Shown here piece by piece: positions 43,154 through 51,224 of a stretch of DNA of 64,000 bases (the first letter of the stretch is position 1; each line of letters starts with the position of its first letter). The position numbers were made by a program, and so were the translations under genes. The notes under the pieces were generated by a model. It was not told where the DNA came from, searched no databases, and was given only the letters and a program-made list of their open reading frames with translations. The stretch is from JAADHI01 sp964451325 (lineage in GTDB: Bacteria > Nitrospirota > Nitrospiria > SBBL01 > JAADHI01). The stretch is from positions 23,446-87,445 of the forward strand of contig CAYVHO010000010.1 in the NCBI GenBank assembly GCA_964451325.1, written 5' to 3'.

Positions 43154-44089
43154 ACAGGGTCAAGTCTTTAAACTTGCTATTTTGCTCTTCTCATTAAGCA
43201 GTCGACTTATTGTTGAATAATGAAGGTTGAGATGATCGGCCACCTGCTTCTGCTCGTAGCCATGTTTCTTTGTAGCCGCTTCTATTATTGCATTTCTCTC
43301 CAACCGAGATCGCACTTTACCCTCAGGGAAAAGCGCTTCAAGAGCAGGCCTTCCGATCAATCGTTGACGCACCGGAATTTCCTTAACATTTTCTCGATTA
43401 TCCAGATATTTTTTCAAACGATCAACAAAGTTTCTGGTGCCGAGCAGGCACTGGCCAGCCAGTTCGTCCCATATCGCTCGGCCTGAAATTCCCTCCTGCA
43501 CAAATGTGATGTACCGATCCCTTGCCTTCTTTTTTTCTCTGCCGAACCGACCGAGAATCCAGCCGCTTGTCAGCAGCTGGTGGGGCTTTTCCAGTCCGGC
43601 GGTACCCAGATAACTGCTCCATTTCCATTCTTCAGGCTTTTTAACGGCTTTTGCCCGAACAGGATTTAAAACGACGTAACGTGACATCTCCAGCAGGTAA
43701 TTTTCCTTATCAACAACAATGGCCTTGTATCGCCCCTGAAAGAGGTGTCCCACCCTGTTATGCTGCTTGTTGAATCGCTGGGTATAGACCCCGTTCAACT
43801 GCCTCATCCCTTTACTCAGATTGCCCTCCGGCGTCTCCACAATCAGGTGGTAGTGATTATCCATCAAACAATAGGCGTGGCAAAGCCAGTTTGAGCGCTC
43901 TTTAACTGAGCCCAGTATATCCAAAAAGAGCTTGCGATCTTCGTCATTTAAAAAAATAGCCTCTCTGGCATTACCTCTCGATGTAATATGGTAGAGCGCT
44001 CCATCATATTCTATTCTCAAAGGTCTCGACATCTGAATAAAAGTACCTGAAGAGATTACAGATATCAATTTTAAAGACTTGACCCTGTT
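43154..44089 (-). mobile_element. RAYT (REP-associated tyrosine transposase) element with 19-bp inverted ends
   Basis: The element is bounded by acagggtcaagtctttaaa at 43154-43172 and its exact reverse complement at 44071-44089. The ends enclose one transposase gene; the left repeat overlaps its last codons. The right end leads into a tandem run of gaccctgttttc units. A truncated second copy lies at 44985-45490. Confidence 0.75.
43160..44032 (-). CDS. RAYT transposase (Y1_Tnp/IS200-like) with C-terminal helix-turn-helix
   Basis: I place the start at the ATG at 44032 (MSRPLRIEYDGALYHITSRG). The 290-residue protein has the HUH His pair in DNHYHLIVETP, RFNKQHNRVGHLFQGRYKAI, and the Tyr-containing helix near YVVLNPVRAKAVKKPEEWKW. 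The C-terminus (YEQKQVADHLNLHYSTISRL) is a helix-turn-helix that may bind the REP-like ends. RAYTs are usually single-copy domesticated transposases that mobilise REP hairpins. The gene appears intact. Confidence 0.9.
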   Translation of the reverse strand: MSRPLRIEYDGALYHITSRGNAREAIFLNDEDRKLFLDILGSVKERSNWLCHAYCLMDNHYHLIVETPEGNLSKGMRQLNGVYTQRFNKQHNRVGHLFQGRYKAIVVDKENYLLEMSRYVVLNPVRAKAVKKPEEWKWSSYLGTAGLEKPHQLLTSGWILGRFGREKKKARDRYITFVQEGISGRAIWDELAGQCLLGTRNFVDRLKKYLDNRENVKEIPVRQRLIGRPALEALFPEGKVRSRLERNAIIEAATKKHGYEQKQVADHLNLHYSTISRLLNEKSKIASLKT

Positions 44090-44122
44090 TTCCTGACCCT
44101 GTTTTCCGACCCTGTTTTCCGC
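44081..44122. repeat. Tandem repeat of a ~14-bp gaccctgttttcc unit
   Basis: Three units of tgaccctgttttcc (with one base lost in the last) run from the RAYT element's right end. Copy 2 has the same feature as gaccctattttct near 45460-45490. The unit is the outer part of the inverted end. Confidence 0.7.
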
Positions 44123-44263
44123 CGTCTTAAAAAAGACCCCAAAAATTAGAAGTAAAACCAAAAAATCAGGGGATGGAGTTAAAATACGTCAGAAAAAGCT
44201 CAGCATGACTTTCACACCCTTTCAAGAAACATCATTGACGCAAGCCGCTGTCTATATGTACAC

Positions 44264-44275
44264 TAGTGGTCACTA
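44264..44275. promoter_or_regulatory. Small inverted repeat before the phd-vapC pair
   Basis: tagtg and cacta form an inverted pair around two bases, 25 bp upstream of the antitoxin start, followed by a GGAAAGGAG ribosome-binding site. It may be the Phd operator; a TTGACG at 44235-44240 could be a -35 box but I see no well-spaced -10. Confidence 0.4.
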
Positions 44276-44300
44276 TTAAGTCAGGAAAGGAGAAAAAATA

Positions 44301-44540
44301 ATGATTAAGACTGGAATTAAAAATGCGAGGCAACACCTTACCAAATACCTTGCTAAAGTCGAGGCCGGGGAGGAGATTATCATCTCTAAGCGATCAAGAC
44401 CGATTGCAATCATTAAACCCATCAAAGAAACACTCAAACGCACATTGGAAAGTCATAAATATTTGAGAGACAGTATCCCGGCAAAAGGAAAAGGTCTGTC
44501 CGAAGTTGTTTCTGAATCACGAAAAGAAGAGCGCTACTAA
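44301..44540 (+). CDS. Phd/YefM-family antitoxin
   Basis: The 79-residue protein has the Phd fold (IKNARQHLTKYLAKVEAGEE, IIISKRSRPIAIIKPI) and a charged C-terminal tail. The last base of its stop codon is the first base of the vapC start. It lies between the two RAYT copies. Confidence 0.88.
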   Translation: MIKTGIKNARQHLTKYLAKVEAGEEIIISKRSRPIAIIKPIKETLKRTLESHKYLRDSIPAKGKGLSEVVSESRKEERY

Positions 44541-44974
44541 TGTCCGGATTGTTTTTCGACACAAGCGCGCTCGTGAAATTCTATTACCCTGAGTCCGATA
44601 GTGACCGGGTGGAAGAACTGCTCCTGGGGGCCGAAAAAATCTATTTATCAGTATTAACGATTGTAGAGGTGGCTTCAGCACTCAGCAAAAAAGTCCGTAT
44701 GCGAGAACTGACAAAGGCCAAAGAAATTTCCCTCTGGAACAGTTTCCAAGATGATCTTGGCACTGATCAAATCGAAGTCATTGGCTTGGATGAACGCCAT
44801 TACTTCAAAGCTGCCGATATTGTGAGAGAATTCGGAAGTAAAGATGGCATTAAGACATTGGATGCCCTTCATCTTGCTTTAGCACATGGCCTGCGACCTG
44901 TCGATTTCGTTTGTACAGATAGAGTGCTTTCAAAAATTGCGGTCAAATTGGGGTTAAAGCTGATCAAGTTCTGA
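44540..44974 (+). CDS. vapC: PIN-domain VapC toxin
   Basis: The 144-residue protein has the PIN acidic residues: FFDTSALVKFYYPE (first Asp), LTIVEVASAL (Glu), IKTLDALHLALA (Asp) and FVCTDRVLSKIA (Asp). VapC toxins cleave tRNA or rRNA. The gene is intact; its 3' end runs into the truncated RAYT copy. Confidence 0.92.
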   Translation: MSGLFFDTSALVKFYYPESDSDRVEELLLGAEKIYLSVLTIVEVASALSKKVRMRELTKAKEISLWNSFQDDLGTDQIEVIGLDERHYFKAADIVREFGSKDGIKTLDALHLALAHGLRPVDFVCTDRVLSKIAVKLGLKLIKF

Positions 44975-44984
44975 TTTGATAAGC

Positions 44985-45412
44985 GCCTTTTCCAGTCCGG
45001 CAGTCCCCAGATAACTGTTTTTAACGGCTTTTGCCCGAACAGGATTTAAAACGACGTAACGTGACACTTCCAGCAGGTAATTTTCCTTATCAACAACAAT
45101 GGTCTTGTATCGCCCCTGAAAGAGGTGTCCCACCCTGTTATGCTGCTTGTTGAATCGCTGGGTATAGACCCCGTTCAACTGCCTCATCCCTTTACTCAGA
45201 TTGCCCTCCGGCGTCTCCACAATCAGGTGGTAGTGATTATCCATCAAACAATAGGCGTGGCAAAGCCAGTTTGAGCGCTCTTTAACTGAGCCCAGTATAT
45301 CCAAAAAGAGCTTGCGATCTTCGTCATTTAAAAAAATAGCCTCTCTGGCATTACCTCTCGATGTAATGTGGTAGAGCGCTCTATTATATTCTATTCTCAA
45401 AGGTCTCGCCAT
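44985..45412 (-). pseudogene. Truncated second copy of the RAYT transposase
   Basis: From the ATG at 45412 the frame is nearly identical to the intact RAYT at 43160-44032 for ~130 residues (MARPLRIEYNRALYHITSRG, DNHYHLIVETP, RVGHLFQGRYKTI). It carries a small deletion after RAKAVK that removes PEEWKW-type residues, and loses the C-terminal half where it meets the 3' end of vapC. The upstream homology continues to about 45490. Confidence 0.88.
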
Positions 45413-45569
45413 GTGAATACAAATACCTGAAGAGTTTACCTATATCAATTTTAAAGACTTGACCCTATTTTCTTGACCCTATTTTCTCTATTTTCTGTTA
45501 TCGGCATATTTTTCGCCCCGATTTGTATGAGATAATCTCACAAAAACAAGGCTCTCACTATACGGAGTC

Positions 45570-46502
45570 TTAGTCTTGGCGATTGTGACCCTCAAACATT
45601 TCCCGTAAGCGTTCTTCTTCCTCCTCTTTTTCCCGATATCTTTTTTTCTGAACGATCAGGCGGATAAAACCATAGATCGTGAGTAATCCCCCAAATGAGA
45701 AAATAATCAGCACGAGATGATTCGCGAGATAGGAAAGCCATGTGATTTTTTCACTGAGATCGGCCCGCCAATTTTCTTCCAGCACATCCATCGAAAGCGA
45801 AAGCCCCATTTGAATCGCCACATCGATATCCGCACCGTCCTTGAGGTGTGCCAAAATCGCCCTGATCCCGCTGATACCAAAAGTATTTTCGATATATTCG
45901 ACAACACTTTTTGCCTCTGCGTAAGCAAGCAAACGTGCTTTTTCTTCTTTTGGAAAATTTCGGGACAAAGACCTCAACGGAATCAAATGCCCCCTTAGCT
46001 CAGCCTGTGTGAGTTCGGCCCCTTTTCCTCCCATCAGGATCTCGGAGATCCCACCACTCACCCACTGGGCGATCCCTTCATCAAGCCACTTTGGCAGATT
46101 CCCCATCCTGATCTGGTCATGGAGTAGGAGATGAGTCAGTTCGTGTTTCAGTGTGGCCTTGAACATGAATGGATCACTCATTTTTGAATAATCGATCACA
46201 ATAAGCGTTTTGTGGGGAAGGGCATAGGCCACAACGAGAGGGTTGTCAGAGAGGTGTCCAAATTTTTTACGAGCAGTCGTGAGGATCACTTTCGGTTTAA
46301 AATTCAGAGGCCAATTGAAGGTCGTTTCAAGCTCCATCTTCAAGACAGGAAAAATCTCAACAACTTCTTGTGCGGTTTTGTATAAGGACTCATCGAACTT
46401 AACAACAACCGCTTCATCTTCAATTGTTTCGCTTTGTCCAGGTGCTGAAGTCATTAGGAGAACAAAGAGCACAGCGAGTTTTAATAAGATGGCTTTATTC
46501 AT
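45570..46502 (-). CDS. Membrane-anchored peptidase-MA-like metallopeptidase
   Basis: From the ATG at 46502 the 310-residue protein has a signal peptide (AILLKLAVLFVLLMTS), a gluzincin motif KHELTHLLLH followed by LPKWLDEGIAQW (His, Glu, His and a distal Glu, the peptidase MA layout), a helical region, and a C-terminal membrane anchor (NHLVLIIFSFGGLLTIYGFI) with a very charged cytoplasmic tail (KKRYREKEEEEERLREMF). A periplasm-facing zinc peptidase is likely; the substrate is unknown. Confidence 0.8.
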   Translation of the reverse strand: MNKAILLKLAVLFVLLMTSAPGQSETIEDEAVVVKFDESLYKTAQEVVEIFPVLKMELETTFNWPLNFKPKVILTTARKKFGHLSDNPLVVAYALPHKTLIVIDYSKMSDPFMFKATLKHELTHLLLHDQIRMGNLPKWLDEGIAQWVSGGISEILMGGKGAELTQAELRGHLIPLRSLSRNFPKEEKARLLAYAEAKSVVEYIENTFGISGIRAILAHLKDGADIDVAIQMGLSLSMDVLEENWRADLSEKITWLSYLANHLVLIIFSFGGLLTIYGFIRLIVQKKRYREKEEEEERLREMFEGHNRQD

Positions 46503-46646
46503 TGTGGTCAATGAGGTCATCAGAACCCCAGAAATCAAATTCTATCATCTTGGTCATGCGTTAGACCTCGAAACGCTACAATAGAGTGCTTTTTAGAGAT
46601 CGGACTAGAGATTGAAGGCAAGGCCGCAGAACTGGAGGAAAATCGA

Positions 46647-46721
46647 TGGTGGGCGATACTGGTATCGAACCAGTGACCTCTTCCGTGTGAAGGAAGCGCT
46701 CTACCACTGAGCTAATCGCCC
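46647..46721 (-). tRNA. tRNA-Val (anticodon CAC)
   Basis: Read leftward it starts GGGCGAT and ends ATCGCCC plus an encoded ACCA. The D stem (GCTC/GAGC), anticodon stem (CTTCC/GGAAG, loop TTCACAC) and T arm (ACTGG TTCGATA CCAGT) all pair. Anticodon CAC reads GUG. Confidence 0.95.
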
Positions 46722-46799
46722 TCCTTTGAATCTTGAGATGCAAAAGATGAGAGCAGTTTCTAGCAGATCGGTCTTCTGCCTGTCAAACAGTTTGCGGAT

Positions 46800-47510
46800 T
46801 TAGGGTCCCTGAATAATTTCAATCCCTTCGGGAATTTCAAACTCAAATAGGTCGTCTTGCAGGCCTTGATTGATTTTAACTTTCTCAAAGATCGAAGTGG
46901 AAATATTCCCGTTTTCTTCATATAAAACCACTTGATCGATCACCAAACCTTTGATTTGTTTGGAAGGGATGAACGTGATCACAATCTGACTAACGCCCAT
47001 GATTTTTTTGGGAATCAGCTTAAGATGCACGGCCTCTCCCGGTTTGGGGGGTTCGATTTCAAAAGATACATCAAAATCCTGATCCAAACGTCCCAGCCCC
47101 GAAAGCAGTTTCAGTGGGAGATGGGCATCGGACTGACCGCCGATTTTGCTGCGAATGACCTGTTTATGATCCGGCACGTAAAAATCAAAACCGTCTCCAT
47201 TTACATAGATCATTTGTTTTCCCGGCTCGACATAATCCCAGAGCATTTTTCCTTTCTTAATAAACACTTTTCCCTTTGAGATATAAGTGGTGTCAAAACC
47301 GTCGATTTCCACCGTTTGCACAAAATCAGATTCCAGGTCATTTATTTTTTCATAGGATACTTGAATATCGGCGACGATTTTTTGAACCGCTTCAGAAGTC
47401 TCTGCCGCCGAAACCATCGCAGGGCCGTGAAACAGGCCAACAAGGACGATTAGGACAAACAAAATATTGATTCGGATAATTTTGAAAGCTTGTCTTGAAC
47501 AATGTTTCAT
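46800..47510 (-). CDS. lolA: Outer-membrane lipoprotein carrier protein LolA
   Basis: The 236-residue protein has a signal peptide (ILFVLIVLVGLFHGPAMVSA) and a LolA fold (YEKINDLESDFVQTVEIDGF, SKGKVFIKKGKMLWDYVEPG, KQMIYVNGDGFDFYVPD). It carries lipoproteins across the periplasm to the outer membrane, evidence for a diderm envelope. It overlaps the ftsK stop by one base and so is translationally coupled to ftsK. Confidence 0.93.
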   Translation of the reverse strand: MKHCSRQAFKIIRINILFVLIVLVGLFHGPAMVSAAETSEAVQKIVADIQVSYEKINDLESDFVQTVEIDGFDTTYISKGKVFIKKGKMLWDYVEPGKQMIYVNGDGFDFYVPDHKQVIRSKIGGQSDAHLPLKLLSGLGRLDQDFDVSFEIEPPKPGEAVHLKLIPKKIMGVSQIVITFIPSKQIKGLVIDQVVLYEENGNISTSIFEKVKINQGLQDDLFEFEIPEGIEIIQGP

Positions 47511-49786
47511 TAAACCTGATTTCCTTCTTCATTTCGCACGAGGACTTCTCTGGGTTTACTGCCGACGGCCGGGCCGATGAGACCGTCTTCTTCCATCATT
47601 TCGATCATACGTGCCGCACGGGGATAACCCACACGCATCCGTCTCTGGAGAAAAGAGGCCGAAGCCTGTCGGGTTGAGATCACCAATTCGCGTGCGTCTT
47701 CATAACGATCATCCCGATCTTCGGATGCCTCATCAGAAGACGCTCTTTCAGAAGATTCCCCTTCAGAAAAAGCAGACTCATAATAGGGCTGAGATTGCTG
47801 TTTAATAAAAGTGACCACCTTTTTCACTTCATCTTCGGCGATATAGGCCCCATGCACACGGGTGAGTTTTCCCGTGCCTGCCGAGAGATACAACATATCT
47901 CCTTTTCCGAGTAATTTTTCCGCACCATTGGCATCTAAAATGGTTCTGGAGTCGGTCTTTGAAGAAACATTGAAGGCGATACGTGCCGGGAAATTGGCCT
48001 TGATCAAACCCGTCAATACATCCACCGAAGGCCGCTGAGTGGCCAGGACGAGATGAATCCCCGCCGCACGTGCCATTTGTGCCAAACGGGCGATCGAATC
48101 TTCAACATCCTTTGAGGCCACCATCATCAAATCCGCTAATTCATCGATAAAAACAACAATGTAAGGGAGCAAGTCCATATCATCAGACTGGGCGGCCAAC
48201 TTATTATAGGACTCAATATTTCTAACGCTTTTTTCAGACAGCAGTTCATAACGCCGCTGCATTTCGGCGACCATCTTTTTGAGTGCGGCTGCAGCCGCTT
48301 TCGGGCGTACAATCACCGGGGTAATCAGATGTGGAATACCATCGTAAAGGGTAAATTCCAACATTTTTGGATCGATCATCAACATCTTGACTTCTGCGGG
48401 TGTGGAGGAAAAAAGAATGGACAGTACCATGGAATTCAAACCCACACTTTTTCCAGAACCCGTTGCCCCTGCAATTAAAAGATGGGGCATTTTGGATAAG
48501 TCGGTCGAAAACGGGTTGCCAAAAATATCTTTTCCCAAAGCCAGCTTCAAAATGGAGCTGATGCGATTATGTGCGGGCGATGAAAGCACTTCTTTCAAAA
48601 AAACAGCCTCACGTTTTGGGTTCGGAATCTCTATCCCCACCGAGGGTTTTCCCGGCAAAGGCGCCACGATACGCACAGACAGCGCACGCATGCCCAAAGC
48701 AATGTCATCTGAAAGGCTTGTAATTTTATTGAGCTTCACCCCCGGCGCGGGTTCAAATTCAAACATGGTAATCACAGGGCCGGGGTGTACCTGTGTGACA
48801 CGACCTTCAACCCCAAAATCACGTAGTTTTTTTTGAAGGATGTGAGATTGTGCGATCAGCTCTTTTTGCGTCATACCACCCGTCATAAGCGGGGGATCGC
48901 TCAAAAGCGTCAACGGTGGTAAACGATAATCGCCAATATCTTCCTGGTCAAAATCAAAGATTTCCTGTTTTGGTTTTGAGGCAATCTGTGGGGGAGGAGA
49001 TGCGATTTCGGGTTGCGTATTCACACGCGGCGCTTCTTCCAATTCTTCCACCACTTGCTGCATGGGCGATAAAACCGTCGTTCTTTCGACCGCATCTTTT
49101 TTTTCTCTGTGCCCGCGCCAGGCCCGAATGCCACCCGTTTTGATCGCGGATAAAAGACCGATCCCTTGTTTTAAACTGCGTGTCGGAGAAAATGGAAAAG
49201 CCAGCATGGTTCCGATCAGCAGCAGAGACGAAAAAATAATATAAGCCCCTGTCAATGCAAAATAATCCAGAAAGAAATTCGCAATAATTTCACCAATCAT
49301 CCCGCCATTGTTATAAGGCAGGGCGATCAACAAGGTTGTTTCCGCAGGACTTTCCCAAGCGATGCTTCTTAGAGTCGCCAAAGAAATTGCCATTAGGGCA
49401 AAACCTGTCATAAGAGAAAGGCTATTACGGGCCGCAGGTTTGACTCGGATTTGCGTCACACCCAGAACAATCAGAAAAACCGGGAGCAGATAAGCGGAAA
49501 TACCAAAGATCTGAACAAAAAAATCCGCGAAACCCGCGCCGATTTTGCCAACCGCGTTTTGAACCTCAGCGCTGGACGTCACCGTCGAAAAAGAAGGATC
49601 TGCAGGAGAATAAGAAGCAAGACTCACTGCGATGAGCAGGGCAAAGAGAATGAAGGCAATGCCAAGCACCTCATCAATATAACTTTTTTCGGTCGTTTTC
49701 GAGATCAAGTGTCTTGCACGCGTCGCCACGGATTTAAAAGGCTCCTCAAATATTCCAAATCTATCACAGACATTTTCTATTATCAA
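47510..49786 (-). CDS. ftsK: DNA translocase FtsK/SpoIIIE
   Basis: The 758-residue protein has four N-terminal membrane segments, a linker of about 90 residues, the motor (HLLIAGATGSGKSVGLNSMV, LLPYIVVFIDELADLMMVA, HLVLATQRPSVDVLTGLIKA) and a C-terminal gamma winged helix (SASFLQRRMRVGYPRAARMI). It moves chromosome ends at the division septum. The start seems to be a TTG at 49786; no ATG precedes the first membrane segment. A remnant of rsmA ends 11 bp upstream. Confidence 0.95.
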   Translation of the reverse strand: MIIENVCDRFGIFEEPFKSVATRARHLISKTTEKSYIDEVLGIAFILFALLIAVSLASYSPADPSFSTVTSSAEVQNAVGKIGAGFADFFVQIFGISAYLLPVFLIVLGVTQIRVKPAARNSLSLMTGFALMAISLATLRSIAWESPAETTLLIALPYNNGGMIGEIIANFFLDYFALTGAYIIFSSLLLIGTMLAFPFSPTRSLKQGIGLLSAIKTGGIRAWRGHREKKDAVERTTVLSPMQQVVEELEEAPRVNTQPEIASPPPQIASKPKQEIFDFDQEDIGDYRLPPLTLLSDPPLMTGGMTQKELIAQSHILQKKLRDFGVEGRVTQVHPGPVITMFEFEPAPGVKLNKITSLSDDIALGMRALSVRIVAPLPGKPSVGIEIPNPKREAVFLKEVLSSPAHNRISSILKLALGKDIFGNPFSTDLSKMPHLLIAGATGSGKSVGLNSMVLSILFSSTPAEVKMLMIDPKMLEFTLYDGIPHLITPVIVRPKAAAAALKKMVAEMQRRYELLSEKSVRNIESYNKLAAQSDDMDLLPYIVVFIDELADLMMVASKDVEDSIARLAQMARAAGIHLVLATQRPSVDVLTGLIKANFPARIAFNVSSKTDSRTILDANGAEKLLGKGDMLYLSAGTGKLTRVHGAYIAEDEVKKVVTFIKQQSQPYYESAFSEGESSERASSDEASEDRDDRYEDARELVISTRQASASFLQRRMRVGYPRAARMIEMMEEDGLIGPAVGSKPREVLVRNEEGNQV

Positions 49787-49797
49787 TTTAGCCCGAA

Positions 49798-49890
49798 TTA
49801 GGTTTGTACGAGCAATCCGTGAATCGTATCAGAAAGCCTTGCAAATTCGGTGAGTGTAAAGGTCTCGCCACGCAGAGGTGGCCCCCAAGC
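49798..49890 (-). pseudogene. rsmA: Possible 3' remnant of rsmA (ksgA)
   Basis: Thirty codons ending in TAA read GPPLRGETFTLTEFARLSDT, which resembles the C-terminus of RsmA 16S rRNA dimethyladenosine transferases (RRAExLSxEEFxxLA). The rest of the gene is absent; an IS3 remnant lies just upstream. The position 11 bp before ftsK suggests that rsmA-ftsK-lolA once formed an operon. Confidence 0.45.
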
Positions 49891-49935
49891 GTGACACACT
49901 GAAACAACTTTTATAAGTGAAATCCTGAGTCATAA

Positions 49936-50060
49936 TCATACTGCCTTAGGAAGTCCCGAAAGCAAGTTGTAATAAACCTGATTGCGCATCATTCTACTCA
50001 GGCTCGAGTGCGGCCTGTTTTGATTATAGAATGTTAAACAATCACCATTGTTTTTTTGGA
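49936..50060 (-). pseudogene. C-terminal remnant of a second IS3-family transposase
   Basis: Read leftward, the frame gives CLTFYNQNRPHSSLSRM, RNQVYYNLLSGLPKAV and a stop at 49936-49938, the usual end of IS3-family OrfB proteins. It differs in subgroup from the remnant at 15012. It may be what truncated the neighbouring rsmA. Confidence 0.75.
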
Positions 50061-50087
50061 GGGATTCCCAAAGCTTCCGAAGACTCT

Positions 50088-51140
50088 TTACTGCTCCAGC
50101 AATTCATCCATTGTGATCGAACATCCTTTTCGTTCTGCATTGGAAGCCCGTCCTAAAAGCACAAAACCGCCAGCTACTTTTTTTCCTAAATCTTCCGTCA
50201 AAATTGAGGCGACGGAATCAATGTTGGCGAGGTCTGTGTGTGCCAAGAGACCGATTTCTCCATCGGGGATGGGTTTGAGCGTTTCAGGAGAAAGCACACG
50301 GGTTTTGAGTTGGGGCGGTGCGACATAGATGCGTGGGGCAGGGATTCCGGCCACACCGTCGTAAAATTGAGAACTCAACTCCGACATGCCATATTCGTTG
50401 ATGCAGTATTCCGGCAAAATGCCCCAATGTTTTTGGGCCATCTCATAAATCCAGGTTTGAGGAACTTCTCTCGATTTACCTTTGAATCCACCGGTATCCA
50501 TCAAACGGCTACCTGTGGGAAGTATTAATTTAACGCCTTTTTTTTCGCAATCGTCGATAAAATATACAAAAGAAAATGAGGTGCCGAGTAAGAGCACGGC
50601 TTCGTTTGCCGAAGACAAATCTTTCGCCAGGCCTGCACTTTGTAGTCTGTTCTCTCGAATGTAATAATCACTTTCTTTTGTTCCAAAGAGTTCTAACAAC
50701 ACAGACATCATATAAGAAAGCGAGGCATGCGGTGCTTCTTCTGGGGGTGGGGTCAATATCATCATGCGTATTTGATCGCAGTCAGGTAATAGGTGGCGTT
50801 TGAAATGGGCCAAGATTGCGGCCCGTGCAGTCACCAAGTCAAAAAGACGATGCTGGCTTTTTTCTTTTTGTGTCGTACCACTGGAATAAAAAAGTCGTGC
50901 GGGTGTTTTTTTAGGGTGACAAGTGATATCAGCCCATTTGAAAGCCAGTACGGGCAAAGCGGGAATTTTATCCCAGCAATCGATATCTCCGGGGCCGATT
51001 TTTTTTGTCCCGCAAAATTGCCGATAGGGTGCATTACACTTGTATTGATATTCAAAGAGACGAAGCGCAAGCGTATTGAACTCTGTTTCTGAAGCGGTTT
51101 TTGGAGAAGCCGCAATGTAGTGAACAATGTCGTGTTGCAT
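50088..51140 (-). CDS. LuxE-like acyl-protein synthetase
   Basis: The 350-residue protein matches the LuxE family of adenylating enzymes: ARLFYSSGTTQKEKSQH (phosphate-binding loop), EYCINEYGMSELSSQFYDG and VRLLDPET-like wording in LKTRVLSPETLKPIPDGEIG, then ILTEDLG. LuxE activates fatty acids and passes them to a reductase (LuxC), but neither luxC nor any lux gene is nearby. Stand-alone relatives occur in many non-luminous bacteria with unknown acyl substrates. It follows the E2 gene by 84 bp in the same direction. Confidence 0.78.
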   Translation of the reverse strand: MQHDIVHYIAASPKTASETEFNTLALRLFEYQYKCNAPYRQFCGTKKIGPGDIDCWDKIPALPVLAFKWADITCHPKKTPARLFYSSGTTQKEKSQHRLFDLVTARAAILAHFKRHLLPDCDQIRMMILTPPPEEAPHASLSYMMSVLLELFGTKESDYYIRENRLQSAGLAKDLSSANEAVLLLGTSFSFVYFIDDCEKKGVKLILPTGSRLMDTGGFKGKSREVPQTWIYEMAQKHWGILPEYCINEYGMSELSSQFYDGVAGIPAPRIYVAPPQLKTRVLSPETLKPIPDGEIGLLAHTDLANIDSVASILTEDLGKKVAGGFVLLGRASNAERKGCSITMDELLEQ

Positions 51141-51224
51141 CCTTGAGGGGATACACGAGAAGCCAATTTGCTGTCAACTTAAATGCACTTCTCCCTTTGG
51201 AAAAGGGGGATTTAAATTGAGAAT

